Numbered from the stretch's first letter, positions 25,351 through 34,616 are shown. The stretch is 64,000 nt of DNA from Thermophagus sp052400625 (GCA_052400625.1 JBQTGH010000003.1); one strand, 5' to 3'. Translations and numbers: made by a program. The notes: generated by a model not told the origin, from the sequence alone.

Positions 25351-25463
25351 CAATGCGTATATTGCGGTTAGCCATTGGGCCGCAACAGTCCTTCCTTTTT
25401 GCTAAAAAAGGAATTAGGCAGATCAAATAAAAGGTGAAGCATTGGCTTTCCATAAAGAATGCG

Positions 25464-25471
25464 TACTTTTG
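25464..25471 (+). promoter_or_regulatory. -7 box of the TPR-comA-popT-aroE operon
   Basis: TACTTTTG matches TAnnTTTG and lies 20 bp before the ATG at 25492. It rules out the earlier in-frame ATG at 25459, which would be upstream of transcription start. Confidence 0.65.
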
Positions 25472-25491
25472 CAGCAATAAATTTAGTGCTT

Positions 25492-26934
25492 ATGTTTGAA
25501 TCCTGGTCTGCACATTTCAATGAAGTTAAAGAAGCGGTAGAACGTTTCGAAAAAATGGAGCATAATAAACAGGAATATTTTTTTGATGTACATAGTATCG
25601 AAAGCATTTTTGATTTTTATCTGGATCAATTCGACCTTGAAAAAGCGGAACGAATTATTCAGTTGGGCCTTCGACAACATCCCGGTGCTTCCTCTTTAAA
25701 AATTAAGGAAGCTATCATATATATAGAGAAAGGGCAGCTATCCAAAGCAACGGCTATTCTCGAACTTTTAATGCATATCGAAAAATCCAATCCTGAAGTT
25801 TATTTGAACCTTGGATATGTTTATTTCAGGGAGGGAAATAATCCCAAAGCCATTCATACCTTAAAAGCCGGATTGGAGTTTGCCAATGACGAAAATGACA
25901 TATTACTGGACACGGTACTGTATCTCAATCAGTTTAATGAACACAATACAACAATAGACATTTTATCAGTCCGTTACCCGAAAATCAGAAATGATGAGAA
26001 TTTGCTTTTCGAGCTCGCCTATGCGCTGGATAAAATTGGTGAGAATCGAAAGGCCTACGATATATATCAAGAAGTTCTAGATCTCAATCCCTATTCCGAG
26101 AACGCATGGTACAATGCGGGCATTTCACTGGTAAAGATTGGAAGATTGAAGGAAGCGGAAGAGGCTTTTGATATGTGTCTGGCAATAAATCCGGAACATT
26201 CACAGGCACACTTCAATAAGGGGAACAGTCTGGCGCAGCAAAACAGATATCTGGAAGCGCTGGACAGCTACCTTGATTGCGTTTCCTATGACATTGATCA
26301 ACCCAAATGTCTTCAATACATTGCTGATTGCTGGAGCAAACTCGGGAATACCACCAAAACAATTGCTTTTTTCGAACTGGCTGTAAAATCAGATTTTGTG
26401 GATTTCGACATTTGGGAAAATTATGCCCGATTCTTTCTTGAACAGCAGGATTCCAAAGAATGCCGAAAGATTATAGATCACATCTTAGGCGAAAAAGAAT
26501 TAATGACGGAAGAAGAACTTGGAACCTTTTACCATCTGATAGCCCAATCTTATGTCTTGGACGAAAAATGGAATCGTTCCAGGAATTTTTTCATTAAAGC
26601 AGCACGTCACAACAGTAAAGATTTCCGGCATCAAAGCGCCTTATTTAAGCTGGAGAAAGCGTTAAATCCGGATTTCAACATAGAGATTTTTATTGAGCAG
26701 TATACTCAAAAATTCGTAGAGACTGCCTCCTTTCAATATATGTTGGCAGCCTATCATTTGATGATCACAGAGAATTTGGACAACGGAATATATCATTTGG
26801 AATTAGCTGTTGTAAATGCACCGGGATATATTGAAGAACTAACAGACCTCTTCCCGGAGATCATCTCCCTGGCACGGAACAATGAACAACTGAGCAGTTT
26901 AATTGAACTCAATAATGGGAATTATGAATTTTGA
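25492..26934 (+). CDS. Tetratricopeptide repeat protein
   Basis: The protein has 480 residues from the ATG at 25492, chosen because the promoter box lies between it and the earlier in-frame ATG. No signal peptide is present, so it is probably cytosolic. Many TPR units are visible, for example KAERIIQLGLRQHPGASSLKIKEA, NPEVYLNLGYVYFREGNNPKAI and ENAWYNAGISLVKIGRLKEAEEAF. They form a helical scaffold for protein contacts. It overlaps the next gene by 11 bp, so it is translationally coupled to phosphosulfolactate synthase. No enzyme domain is seen. Confidence 0.88.
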   Translation: MFESWSAHFNEVKEAVERFEKMEHNKQEYFFDVHSIESIFDFYLDQFDLEKAERIIQLGLRQHPGASSLKIKEAIIYIEKGQLSKATAILELLMHIEKSNPEVYLNLGYVYFREGNNPKAIHTLKAGLEFANDENDILLDTVLYLNQFNEHNTTIDILSVRYPKIRNDENLLFELAYALDKIGENRKAYDIYQEVLDLNPYSENAWYNAGISLVKIGRLKEAEEAFDMCLAINPEHSQAHFNKGNSLAQQNRYLEALDSYLDCVSYDIDQPKCLQYIADCWSKLGNTTKTIAFFELAVKSDFVDFDIWENYARFFLEQQDSKECRKIIDHILGEKELMTEEELGTFYHLIAQSYVLDEKWNRSRNFFIKAARHNSKDFRHQSALFKLEKALNPDFNIEIFIEQYTQKFVETASFQYMLAAYHLMITENLDNGIYHLELAVVNAPGYIEELTDLFPEIISLARNNEQLSSLIELNNGNYEF

Positions 26935-27691
26935 TTTACCAAATTTACCCCAACGCCCCGACAAACCCCGTCAATATGGTCTTACCATGATGATGGACAA
27001 GGGATTAAGCGTTCGGGAAGCAGAAAATTTTGTAGAAGGAAATGCGCCTTATACTGACCTGGTAAAACTGGGATTTGGTACCAGTCTATTGGTACCCAGC
27101 CTGGAAGCCAAACTGAATATCTACCGAGAAGCGGGTCTTCATGCCTACTTTGGCGGCACTCTATTTGAAGCATTCATTATTCGAGGAATGTTTGATGAAT
27201 TCCGACGATACCTAGATCGTTTCGGGATGGAATATGTTGAGGTAAGCGACGGAACCATCTCCATGAACCATCCGGATAAACTTAAATATATTGAATTGCT
27301 TTCCAAAGAGTATATTGTAGTTAGTGAAGTAGGATCCAAAATTGCCGATAAGGTCATTCCTAATCCGGAATGGATTTCTATGATGAAAACAGAATTAGAG
27401 GCCGGGGCGTGGAAAGTAATAGCAGAGGCTCGGGAAAGTGGCAACACCGGGATCTACAATAACGATGGTTCTGCCAATCTTCATTTAATTGAAGATATTA
27501 GAAGTCATCTGGATGCGGATAACATTTTGTGGGAAGCTCCGAAAAAGCCTCAGCAGGTATGGTTTATCAAACATTTTGGCCATAACGTGAATCTGGGGAA
27601 TATTGCACCAGGAGAGGTTATTCCTCTTGAAACACTGCGATTAGGTCTTAGAGGTGATACTCTTTTAGACTTTTTGCCCGATGCTGAATAA
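26924..27691 (+). CDS. comA: Phosphosulfolactate synthase (ComA family)
   Basis: The protein has 255 residues from the ATG at 26924 (MNFDLPNLPQRP). An earlier ATG at 26903 is less likely. The ComA family TIM-barrel motifs are present: GLTMMMDKGLSV, KLGFGTSLLVP, YFGGTLFEAF, VSDGTISM and WEAPKKPQQVWFIKHFGHNVNLGNI. The enzyme adds sulfite to phosphoenolpyruvate to give phosphosulfolactate. In methanogens this leads to coenzyme M. In Bacteroidota the product's fate is not settled; feeding of sulfolactate or sulfonolipid pathways is a guess. It overlaps both neighbours. Confidence 0.88.
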   Translation: MNFDLPNLPQRPDKPRQYGLTMMMDKGLSVREAENFVEGNAPYTDLVKLGFGTSLLVPSLEAKLNIYREAGLHAYFGGTLFEAFIIRGMFDEFRRYLDRFGMEYVEVSDGTISMNHPDKLKYIELLSKEYIVVSEVGSKIADKVIPNPEWISMMKTELEAGAWKVIAEARESGNTGIYNNDGSANLHLIEDIRSHLDADNILWEAPKKPQQVWFIKHFGHNVNLGNIAPGEVIPLETLRLGLRGDTLLDFLPDAE

Positions 27692-28586
27692 GACAATTTC
27701 ACACTTTCTGAAAGGCGTTGCCATGGGAGCAGCTAATGTTATCCCCGGGGTATCCGGAGGTACCATTGCTTTAATAACCGGAATATTTATCCGTCTGATC
27801 AATACCATCAAGGCTTTTGACTCGAAAGCGTTAAACATTCTGTTACATGGACAATTTAAGGCGTTTGCCCGTCATACCGATCTGGCCTTTTTATCTGCAT
27901 TGTTTGCCGGGATAGCAGTTGCAATAATCTCTTTGGCCCGACTATTGGAATTTCTTTTTTTAAATTATCCGACCTATGTTTGGTCCTTCTTTTTCGGACT
28001 AGTACTGGCCTCCGTATATTTTGTAGGGAAAACCGTCAAGAATTGGCATTTGGGTGCAATCTTTACTTTTCTTGCAGGTGCGGCAATAGCCGTGACCATA
28101 TCGGTATTGACCCCTGCTTCTGAAAATAGTTCATTTATCTATTTGATGTTATGCGGGATAGTTGCCATTTGCAGCATGATATTACCGGGCTTGAGCGGAT
28201 CTTTTGTTCTGGTTTTGATGGGCAACTATCAATTGGTAATGATTGATGCCGTCAACCATTTTGACCTTGGAATACTTATCCCTGTAGCCTTAGGAGCCAT
28301 TATTGGTCTGCTGCTTTTCAGCCGATTTTTGTCCTGGCTCATCAGTCGATTTCCAGACTCCACCATAGCGTTACTTTCCGGCTTTATTTTAGGGTCTTTA
28401 GGCATCTTGTGGCCATGGAAAGATGAAATCACCAGAACTTTTGGTGATAAAACAAAAGTAGTGGGCTATGATTGGTTTCTTCCGGAGGTAAATACCCAAT
28501 TATTTTTTGCTCTGCTTTTTTTAATTTTAGGAATTTTAAGTATCGCCATTACCGAGATATGGGCCGGGAAAAAAGAAAAAAAGTAA
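27681..28586 (+). CDS. popT: DUF368 membrane protein, probable undecaprenyl-phosphate translocase
   Basis: The protein has 301 residues and about eight hydrophobic helices. The repeated DUF368 signatures are clear: KGVAMGAANVIPGVSGGTIA near residue 11, and ICSMILPGLSGSFVLVLMGNY near 157. Each carries the PGxSG motif. DUF368 members (PopT) are known to recycle undecaprenyl phosphate across the cytoplasmic membrane for envelope synthesis. The gene overlaps the end of comA by 11 bp and is followed directly by aroE. Confidence 0.82.
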   Translation: MLNKTISHFLKGVAMGAANVIPGVSGGTIALITGIFIRLINTIKAFDSKALNILLHGQFKAFARHTDLAFLSALFAGIAVAIISLARLLEFLFLNYPTYVWSFFFGLVLASVYFVGKTVKNWHLGAIFTFLAGAAIAVTISVLTPASENSSFIYLMLCGIVAICSMILPGLSGSFVLVLMGNYQLVMIDAVNHFDLGILIPVALGAIIGLLLFSRFLSWLISRFPDSTIALLSGFILGSLGILWPWKDEITRTFGDKTKVVGYDWFLPEVNTQLFFALLFLILGILSIAITEIWAGKKEKK

Positions 28587-28590
28587 TCAC

Positions 28591-29337
28591 ATGGAAACCT
28601 TTGGACTCATAGGATACCCTTTGGGGCATTCATTTTCGCAACGTTTTTTCACTGAAAAATTTCAGAGAGAGAACATTGATGCCAGATACCTCAACTTTCC
28701 TATATCAGATATTCATCAGCTTCCAGACCTGTTAAAAAAGCACCCATATTTGGGGGGCGTAAATGTGACCATTCCTTATAAACAACAGGTCATGGAATAC
28801 CTTGATGAAATTGACCCGCAAGCCCAAGGAATAGGAGCAGTAAATGTGGTCAAAATTGAATGGAAAAATGCAAAACCTCGACTAAAAGGATATAACACAG
28901 ATGTTATTGGTTTCATACGATCCATCACTCCTTTGCTTCAACCCACACACAAAAAAGCCTTGATTTTGGGAACCGGAGGAGCCTCAAAAGCAGTAGCCTA
29001 TGCCCTTCAACAATTGGGACTGCTTTACCGCTTTGTGTCGAGAACACCACAACATCCTGCCCATGTATCATACGAATCGTTAACGAACGAAATCATTCAT
29101 GAGTATGGGGTTGTTGTCAATACCACACCTGTAGGCATGGCGCCGCACACGGATGCCTACCCTCCTATTCCCTACGATGGGATTACCCCCACGCATCTTG
29201 CATTTGATTTGGTTTATAATCCTGAGACCACTCAATTTCTTGAAAAATGCGCTAAAAAAGGGGCTACAATAAAAAACGGACTTGAAATGTTGCATCTTCA
29301 GGCCGAAGCAGCCTGGGAAATCTTTAATGGGAAATGA
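28591..29337 (+). CDS. aroE: Shikimate dehydrogenase
   Basis: This 248-residue cytosolic enzyme reduces 3-dehydroshikimate with NADPH in the chorismate pathway. The N-terminal substrate domain has GLIGYPLGHSFSQRFF and the catalytic lysine in NVTIPYKQQV (Lys64). The NADP-binding motif is ILGTGGASKAVAYAL, and a C-terminal NGLEMLHLQAEAAWEIF completes the family pattern. It is four bases after popT and overlaps the SUI1-like gene by four bases (ATGA). No NADP phosphate clamp is easily seen beyond FVSRTPQ. Confidence 0.95.
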   Translation: METFGLIGYPLGHSFSQRFFTEKFQRENIDARYLNFPISDIHQLPDLLKKHPYLGGVNVTIPYKQQVMEYLDEIDPQAQGIGAVNVVKIEWKNAKPRLKGYNTDVIGFIRSITPLLQPTHKKALILGTGGASKAVAYALQQLGLLYRFVSRTPQHPAHVSYESLTNEIIHEYGVVVNTTPVGMAPHTDAYPPIPYDGITPTHLAFDLVYNPETTQFLEKCAKKGATIKNGLEMLHLQAEAAWEIFNGK

Positions 29338-29687
29338 GCAAAAAGAAGAAAAAAATCAGTGGTGGAATGGTATATAGTACCAACCCTGATTTCAATCCGC
29401 AAGATTACATTGAAAATGAGGATACAGAAACAATTTCTCCCGACAAGCAGGACTTAAGAGTTAGTTTAGATCGTAAAAACAGAAAGGGAAAATCTGTAAC
29501 TTTAATTACCGGGTTCATTGGAAGCGACTTGGATCTACAAGAATTAGGAAAAAAATTAAAAGGCATTTGCGGAACAGGTGGTTCTACGAAAAATGGCGAA
29601 ATCCTTATTCAAGGCGATTTCCGGGACCGCATTATAGATTATCTTCACAAAAACGGATACTCCCGAACAAAAAAATCAGGCGGTTAA
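29334..29687 (+). CDS. SUI1/eIF1-like translation factor (YciH family)
   Basis: This 117-residue basic protein has an N-terminal SKKKKK tail. Residues about 45-115 form the SUI1 fold with VTLITGFIGSDLDLQELGKKLK, the CGTGGSTKNGEI loop, and GDFRDRIIDYLHKNGY. Bacterial members may influence start-codon choice, though the role is poorly known. It is the last gene of the operon, translationally coupled to aroE, and is followed by a strong terminator. Confidence 0.9.
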   Translation: MSKKKKKISGGMVYSTNPDFNPQDYIENEDTETISPDKQDLRVSLDRKNRKGKSVTLITGFIGSDLDLQELGKKLKGICGTGGSTKNGEILIQGDFRDRIIDYLHKNGYSRTKKSGG

Positions 29688-29704
29688 TTTTTCTTGCAAA
29701 AAAT

Positions 29705-29737
29705 AAGCCGGGGCTAATATTCGATACGCCCCGGCTT
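29705..29737. terminator. Bidirectional terminator between the SUI1 gene and ferritin
   Basis: AAGCCGGGGC pairs exactly with GCCCCGGCTT around a 13-nt loop. The two genes converge here. Confidence 0.75.
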
Positions 29738-29758
29738 TCAACATTCATTCCTCCAATA

Positions 29759-30268
29759 TTATTGGTTTTCGGATCCCTGATTTCGCATAGCCAGGATGTC
29801 TCGATCCAACAAATAGAGATTATTGTTCTGATCACCTAATAGTTTTAATTTGTCCAATATAGCTGAAACAGAAGCTTCTTCCTCAATTTGCTCATTGACG
29901 AACCACTGCAACCAGCTATGGGTGGTAAAATCCTTTTCTTTCAGGCACACATCCACAATGTCATTAATAGATGCCGAAATCATCTGTTCATGTTCATAAA
30001 CTTTTTCAAACAAAGCTTTAACACTCGAAAAATCAACAGGCGGTTCATCCAATGCGCTAATAATGGCCTGTCCGCCTCTTTCATTGACATACTTTACAAT
30101 TTTCAACATATGAGTGCGCTCCTCATCGGACTGGGCATACATCCAGTTGGCAATCCCTTCTAACCCGTTGCTTTCCGACCAACTGGCCATAGCAAGGTAT
30201 AAATTGGATGAGTAACCTTCTTTTTCAATTTGCTCGATCAGTTTCTTTTCAACATTCTTATTCAACAT
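29759..30268 (-). CDS. ftnA: Non-heme ferritin
   Basis: The protein has 169 residues from the ATG at 30268 (MLNKNVEKKLIEQIEKEGYSSNLYLAMASW). An earlier ATG at 30295 adds nine residues absent from the family. The ferroxidase residues are visible: Glu in QIEKE, Glu in SDEERTHM with its neighbouring His, and Glu and Gln in the later helices (VNEQIEEEASV). It stores iron as a 24-subunit shell in the cytosol. It lies in a window with feoB and two DtxR-type proteins, so iron control is likely but no operator is seen. Confidence 0.93.
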   Translation of the reverse strand: MLNKNVEKKLIEQIEKEGYSSNLYLAMASWSESNGLEGIANWMYAQSDEERTHMLKIVKYVNERGGQAIISALDEPPVDFSSVKALFEKVYEHEQMISASINDIVDVCLKEKDFTTHSWLQWFVNEQIEEEASVSAILDKLKLLGDQNNNLYLLDRDILAMRNQGSENQ

Positions 30269-30784
30269 AATTACCTTGTTTTGATGGTTATTCAAGCTTT
30301 AAATATAAGAGATAAATAATCTTCTTGCTTGAATCATTGCCATCCCAAAACTAATTTATATCAATTCTTAATAATTCCTAATTAATAGATGACATTTCTC
30401 ATATCTATTATTCATTCCTAGAATAAATTTTATTAGCTCAATTGCACCCACAAGGGTTCCCTCCTCTTGCCGCATAATTTCATTTACCAAAGATTTAAGA
30501 GAATGAAACGAGCATGACAACGTAGAGTTGTCACAACAAGAAAAGGTATAAACTGATGGTCAAGCGAATTCCATCAGACCAATGAATTAACCGAACTTTA
30601 TGCTGGTGAAAACAAAGCTATTATGAAGCCTATTGACATGTAAGACCATTCAATCACAAACAGATGCTTACCCCCCATTACACAAGCCATACTAAAATTC
30701 AAAAGATAGTTAGGATTAAAAAATTTGAACCCAAAAGCATCCGTTTTGTTAACAATAAGAAAAGAACATTAACAATTATCAGGT
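30269..30784. other. Intergenic with R2 repeat
   Basis: It contains R2 at 30503-30611 and nothing else that can be named. The short open frame at 30699-30950 is antisense to the biotin carboxylase start and is not real. Confidence 0.4.
30503..30611 (+). repeat. R2 repeat, full copy
   Basis: It starts ATGAAACGAGCATGAC and has the inverse GGTCAAGCGAATTCCAT. The tail ends AACTTTATGCTGGTGAAA, so here the terminal ATG is GTG. It is 174 bp upstream of accC in the same orientation. Confidence 0.8.
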
Positions 30785-32296
30785 ATGATAAAAAAAATAT
30801 TAGTGGCCAACCGGGGTGAAATAGCAGTACGAATAATCCGTTCGTGTCGGGAAGCCAACATTGAAAGCGTGGCAATATACTCAGCACCGGACCGAACTTC
30901 CATGCATGTTCGTTATGCCGACGAAGCCTATCTGGCAGGCCCGGGCCCATCAGGCCAAAGCTATCTCAATATTCCCAGAATAATAGAGATTGCCAAAAAA
31001 AGCGGGGCCGATGCCATCCATCCAGGGTATGGTTTTCTTTCCGAAAATGCAGACTTTGCCCAAAGAGTTCGTGATGCAGGGCTTATCTTTATTGGGCCCG
31101 ATACGGAAGCAATTAGGATAATGGGTGACAAAATGAAAGCACGTGAATTAATGATTAAAGCGGGCGTTCCCGTTGTACCCGGATCAGGTAAGCTTGACCT
31201 ATCCAATGAAGCTAAGATAAAGCAAATCGCCGAAGAGATTGGTTATCCGGTTATGATCAAAGCATCGGCAGGAGGTGGAGGAAAGGGAATGCGCCTGGTG
31301 TGGAGTCCGGACGAAATAATTCAGGCAGTAACAAGAGCCCAATCCGAGGCGCTGAATGCTTTTGGTGACGATACCATCTATATGGAAAAGTACCTCCAAT
31401 CTCCGCACCATATAGAAGTACAGATTCTTGGCGATCAACACGGCAATATTGTACATCTTTTTGAAAGAGAATGCTCTGTACAGCGTCGACATCAGAAGGT
31501 AGTGGAAGAAACCCCCTCTCCGTTCATTACGGATGAGATTCGAAAAGCCATGACGGAAAGAGCTGTAGCAGCCGCTGCGTCTGTTAACTATACTGGAGCG
31601 GGAACGGTGGAATTTCTTGTAGACGCTCATATGAACTTTTATTTTCTGGAAATGAATACCCGATTACAGGTGGAACATCCCATAACTGAACGAACCACCG
31701 GTATCGATTTAGTTAAAGCACAAATCAAAATTGCCAATGGAGAGCCTCTGCCCTTTAAACAACAAGACATCCAAAGGACGGGACATGCTATCGAATGCCG
31801 TATCTATGCCGAAGATCCGCAAAACAACTTCATGCCGGGAGCAGGAAGGATCCTTCATATAACGGAACCATTAGGTCTTGGAGTTCGTACCGACGGGTAC
31901 ATTTACGAAGGTTATGAAATTACGGTCTTTTACGATCCTTTAATTTCAAAACTTATAGTTTGGGCCCAAAACCGCGAGGAAGCAGTTGCCAGAATGAAAA
32001 GAGCGCTCTATGAGTATAAGATTACGGGGGTTAAAACCAATATTCAATTCTTGGAGAGAATAATGAATACCTCCGAATTTATTCAGGGGAAATATGACAC
32101 CCATTTTATTTCCAACAATGAAGAATACTTGCTGAAAGGGGAACCATGCCATGTGGAATGTGAAGACCTGGCGATGATTATGGCTTATGTGGAACATCAG
32201 GCACACTCCGATAAAAGATTACGATTTTCACTCAATCATCACCAAAAATCGAACTGGAAAGAGTACGGTCGCCTCTACAGAATTAACCCTTTTTAA
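30785..32296 (+). CDS. accC: Biotin carboxylase subunit of an acyl-CoA carboxylase
   Basis: This 503-residue protein carboxylates protein-bound biotin using ATP and bicarbonate. The N-terminal KILVANRGEIAVRIIRSCRE, the HPGYGFLSENADFA motif, the ATP-grasp glycine loop MIKASAGGGGKGMRLV, MEKYLQSPHHIEVQI and the catalytic MNTRLQVEHPITE are all present. The biotin carrier gene follows, separated by an R2 repeat. A carboxyltransferase subunit is not adjacent, so the acyl-CoA substrate (acetyl- or propionyl-) cannot be inferred. About 500 residues is typical for the accA-less acyl-CoA carboxylases of Bacteroidota. Confidence 0.92.
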   Translation: MIKKILVANRGEIAVRIIRSCREANIESVAIYSAPDRTSMHVRYADEAYLAGPGPSGQSYLNIPRIIEIAKKSGADAIHPGYGFLSENADFAQRVRDAGLIFIGPDTEAIRIMGDKMKARELMIKAGVPVVPGSGKLDLSNEAKIKQIAEEIGYPVMIKASAGGGGKGMRLVWSPDEIIQAVTRAQSEALNAFGDDTIYMEKYLQSPHHIEVQILGDQHGNIVHLFERECSVQRRHQKVVEETPSPFITDEIRKAMTERAVAAAASVNYTGAGTVEFLVDAHMNFYFLEMNTRLQVEHPITERTTGIDLVKAQIKIANGEPLPFKQQDIQRTGHAIECRIYAEDPQNNFMPGAGRILHITEPLGLGVRTDGYIYEGYEITVFYDPLISKLIVWAQNREEAVARMKRALYEYKITGVKTNIQFLERIMNTSEFIQGKYDTHFISNNEEYLLKGEPCHVECEDLAMIMAYVEHQAHSDKRLRFSLNHHQKSNWKEYGRLYRINPF

Positions 32297-32333
32297 AAAC
32301 ATCTTTTGTTTTGGAGAATGCGTAATTTAACTC

Positions 32334-32442
32334 ATGAAACGAGCATGTCCAACGAAGTTTGACACACCGAGAACATATATAAACTAATGGTCTTGTGAGT
32401 TCCATCAGACCAATGGATTAACCAATTTTTATACGGATGAAA
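32334..32442 (+). repeat. R2 repeat, full copy, supplying the start of the biotin carrier gene
   Basis: It begins ATGAAACGAGCATGTCC. The tail TTTTTATACGGATGAAA ends six bases into the biotin carrier gene. It fills nearly the whole 140-bp spacer between accC and the carrier gene. Confidence 0.8.
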
Positions 32443-32952
32443 ATATTAGCTAAAAACGGAAAGCGACAAGAGGAAATCACCGTCTTAAAAAGAGATGGAT
32501 CCATTCTTATCGTTACGATAGGTGGCAGAGAATATACTCTTGATATTGAAAAAGTTGAGAATGGCGTATATTCGGTTTTGTACAATGGAAAAAGCCACAA
32601 TATGGAAATCATAAAAAGCGGAGATAAAAGTCACTATGCCGTCAATACCCAATACAAATCGTTTGATATAGAAATAGCGCCTGCAAGTTCAAGCACCAAC
32701 GGCATTAAAAGAAAGGGAAAGCTAACAGAAAATATTAAGGCACCTATTCCCGGAAAAGTGATTGCAGTTAAAGTATCTCCCGGGGATCCGGTGCAAGAAA
32801 ATCAGACGCTAGTTGTTCTTTCAGCAATGAAAATGGAAAATGAATTGAAAACGCCCACTGCCGGAATTGTAAAAAAAGTCAATGTAAAAAAAGATGATTT
32901 AGTGAAAGAAAACTCTGTTTTGGTGGAAATTAAAGCAGCCGAAGAAAAATAA
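32437..32952 (+). CDS. accB: Biotin carboxyl carrier protein
   Basis: This 171-residue protein carries biotin between the carboxylase and transferase. The C-terminal biotinyl domain (about 98-167) has IPGKVIAVKVSPGD and the AMKMEN motif with target Lys132. The N-terminal region has the TIGGREYTLDIE fold found in carriers of this group. The start ATG lies inside the right end of an R2 repeat. No later start fits better, since the next Met is past the TIGGREYTLDIE region. It is downstream of accC. No carboxyltransferase gene follows; the next gene is on the other strand. Confidence 0.9.
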   Translation: MKILAKNGKRQEEITVLKRDGSILIVTIGGREYTLDIEKVENGVYSVLYNGKSHNMEIIKSGDKSHYAVNTQYKSFDIEIAPASSSTNGIKRKGKLTENIKAPIPGKVIAVKVSPGDPVQENQTLVVLSAMKMENELKTPTAGIVKKVNVKKDDLVKENSVLVEIKAAEEK

Positions 32953-32972
32953 CATATTGGATCATCCGTTGA

Positions 32973-33284
32973 CTACCGAATGACCAGATCTTTTATCAAA
33001 GGTTGCCCGATGTGTAGGTTCATTTGATGAATAATTTTATCACGATGCATCATTAATTCATTACGGATAATACTGCTGTTAAGTGATACATAGACCACCC
33101 CTTGTTTGAACCATATACTCTTTGTAACTCTTACCACAGAAGGACCTACAGCCACCTTCCAAGCATGCGGAATTCGCGAGGGATATATCCCTTTAGAAAT
33201 AGATGGCTGCCCCATTATTTCTTTTAGGATATCTTGCAGCGGTTGTATGGATTTTTTTCTTGGATTTTTCCTTTTGTAGTTCAT
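32973..33284 (-). CDS. DUF721/DciA-like protein
   Basis: This 103-residue basic protein has the DUF721 pattern: PLQDILKEIMGQ, then HAWKVAVGPSVVRVTKSIWFKQGVVYVSLNSSIIRNELMM with a C-terminal helix. The family includes DciA, which interacts with the replicative helicase. It lies directly after recF in the same direction (101 bp), the usual neighbour for this family, which supports a role in DNA replication. Confidence 0.85.
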   Translation of the reverse strand: MNYKRKNPRKKSIQPLQDILKEIMGQPSISKGIYPSRIPHAWKVAVGPSVVRVTKSIWFKQGVVYVSLNSSIIRNELMMHRDKIIHQMNLHIGQPLIKDLVIR

Positions 33285-33385
33285 TCTTCTCGGGCTTTAA
33301 ATTTCTATATGGATGGCCACAAAAAAATTCAATTCACGGCATTAAATAGTCCAAATTTTTTAAGGAATCCTATATAAAAAGTTGC

Positions 33386-34507
33386 TTAATGCTCCATTTC
33401 CGCATTCTTTCTATTAATAACTCCTTCCCTCACTTCAAAAAAACGGTTATTTTTTCCGGTTTGCCTAACAATGCCTTCCAGACGTTCTTTTTGCGTATCT
33501 GTAATAAAAATCTGACGAAACCGCTCTTCCCCTACCAATTGAATCAGTCGGTTTCCCCTTTCCAGATCCAATTTGTCAAAAACATCATCCAACAACAGAA
33601 TTGGTGCAAAACCATTATGTTTGGACAAAAACTCATACTGAGCTAGTTTCAACGCAATTAAAAATGATTTCTTTTGTCCTTGCGATCCTTCCTTTTTTAC
33701 CGGTCGACCACTGAGCATCAGCGAAAGATCATCTTTATGAATGCCATGGGTGGTATATCCTAAAATTAAATCACGGGAACGGTTATTTCTTAGCATTTCC
33801 ATAATATCTCCGCCCTGATAGTGTGAAACATATGTAATATCCACAGTTTCATTTCCGCCACTGATATGAGAATAGAGTTCCCTAAAAACCGGGACCAACT
33901 GTTCAATAAATTGACTTCGGTGTCTGTAAATATCTTCCCCCAATGTTGCCAGTTGTTCATCCCAAACATCGAGCTGAGCTATCAAGCCGGGATTTAATTG
34001 GTCATGCTTTTTAAGAAGGGCATTCCGTTGCATTAAGGCACGGTTATAGCGAATTAATTGCTCCAGATACAACTTGTTATATTGCGACACAACACTATCG
34101 ACATACTTGCGTCGTTGGTCGCTGCCTTCGGTAATTAAACGTTCATCCGAAGGCGAAATCATTACCAAAGGCAATAATCCAATATGCTCAGAAAGCTTAT
34201 TATACTCTTTTTTGTTTCGTTTAAACTGTTTTTTCTTATTCCGCTTTAGTGCAACATAAATTTGCTCTTCATGCTCGTTTCTCTCAAAGGTCCCTTGGAT
34301 AACAAAAAAATCCTCCTCATGGTTGATATTCTGACTATCAATAGAATTGAAGAAGCTTTTGCAAAACGACAAATAATAAATCGTATCGAGAAGATTAGTT
34401 TTCCCGGCTCCATTGGCGCCCACAAAACAGTTGATACCCTCACAAAATTCGGGATCAGCTTGCGAAATGTTTTTATAGTTTAGAATATTCAGATGTTTCA
34501 GATACAT
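33386..34507 (-). CDS. recF: DNA recombination/repair ATPase RecF
   Basis: The protein has 373 residues. Walker A is GANGAGKT (residues 30-37). The ABC-like signature is EGSQGQKKSFLIALKLAQ, and Walker B is PILLLDDVFDKLD followed by the D-loop. RecF loads RecA at gapped DNA with RecO and RecR. A -7 promoter box lies upstream, and the DciA-like gene follows. Length and motifs match the family. Confidence 0.94.
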   Translation of the reverse strand: MYLKHLNILNYKNISQADPEFCEGINCFVGANGAGKTNLLDTIYYLSFCKSFFNSIDSQNINHEEDFFVIQGTFERNEHEEQIYVALKRNKKKQFKRNKKEYNKLSEHIGLLPLVMISPSDERLITEGSDQRRKYVDSVVSQYNKLYLEQLIRYNRALMQRNALLKKHDQLNPGLIAQLDVWDEQLATLGEDIYRHRSQFIEQLVPVFRELYSHISGGNETVDITYVSHYQGGDIMEMLRNNRSRDLILGYTTHGIHKDDLSLMLSGRPVKKEGSQGQKKSFLIALKLAQYEFLSKHNGFAPILLLDDVFDKLDLERGNRLIQLVGEERFRQIFITDTQKERLEGIVRQTGKNNRFFEVREGVINRKNAEMEH

Positions 34508-34526
34508 ATTGGCTCAATCAAAACTG

Positions 34527-34534
34527 CAAAATTA
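34527..34534 (-). promoter_or_regulatory. -7 box for recF
   Basis: On the minus strand this reads TAATTTTG, matching TAnnTTTG, and lies 19 bp before the ATG at 34507. A -33 box is not clear. Confidence 0.5.
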
Positions 34535-34586
34535 ACGAAACTAAAACAGAGAGTCGATAACTTTAAAAAAATAATAGCACCCCTGT

Positions 34587-34616
34587 TTTGAATAAAAAGG
34601 AAAAGAATTACATTTG
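34587..34616 (+). promoter_or_regulatory. Complete Bacteroidota promoter of the TPR gene
   Basis: A TTTG box at 34587-34590 and TACATTTG at 34609-34616 are spaced 18 bp apart. They lie 26 bp before the ATG at 34643, which fits the consensus. Confidence 0.7.
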
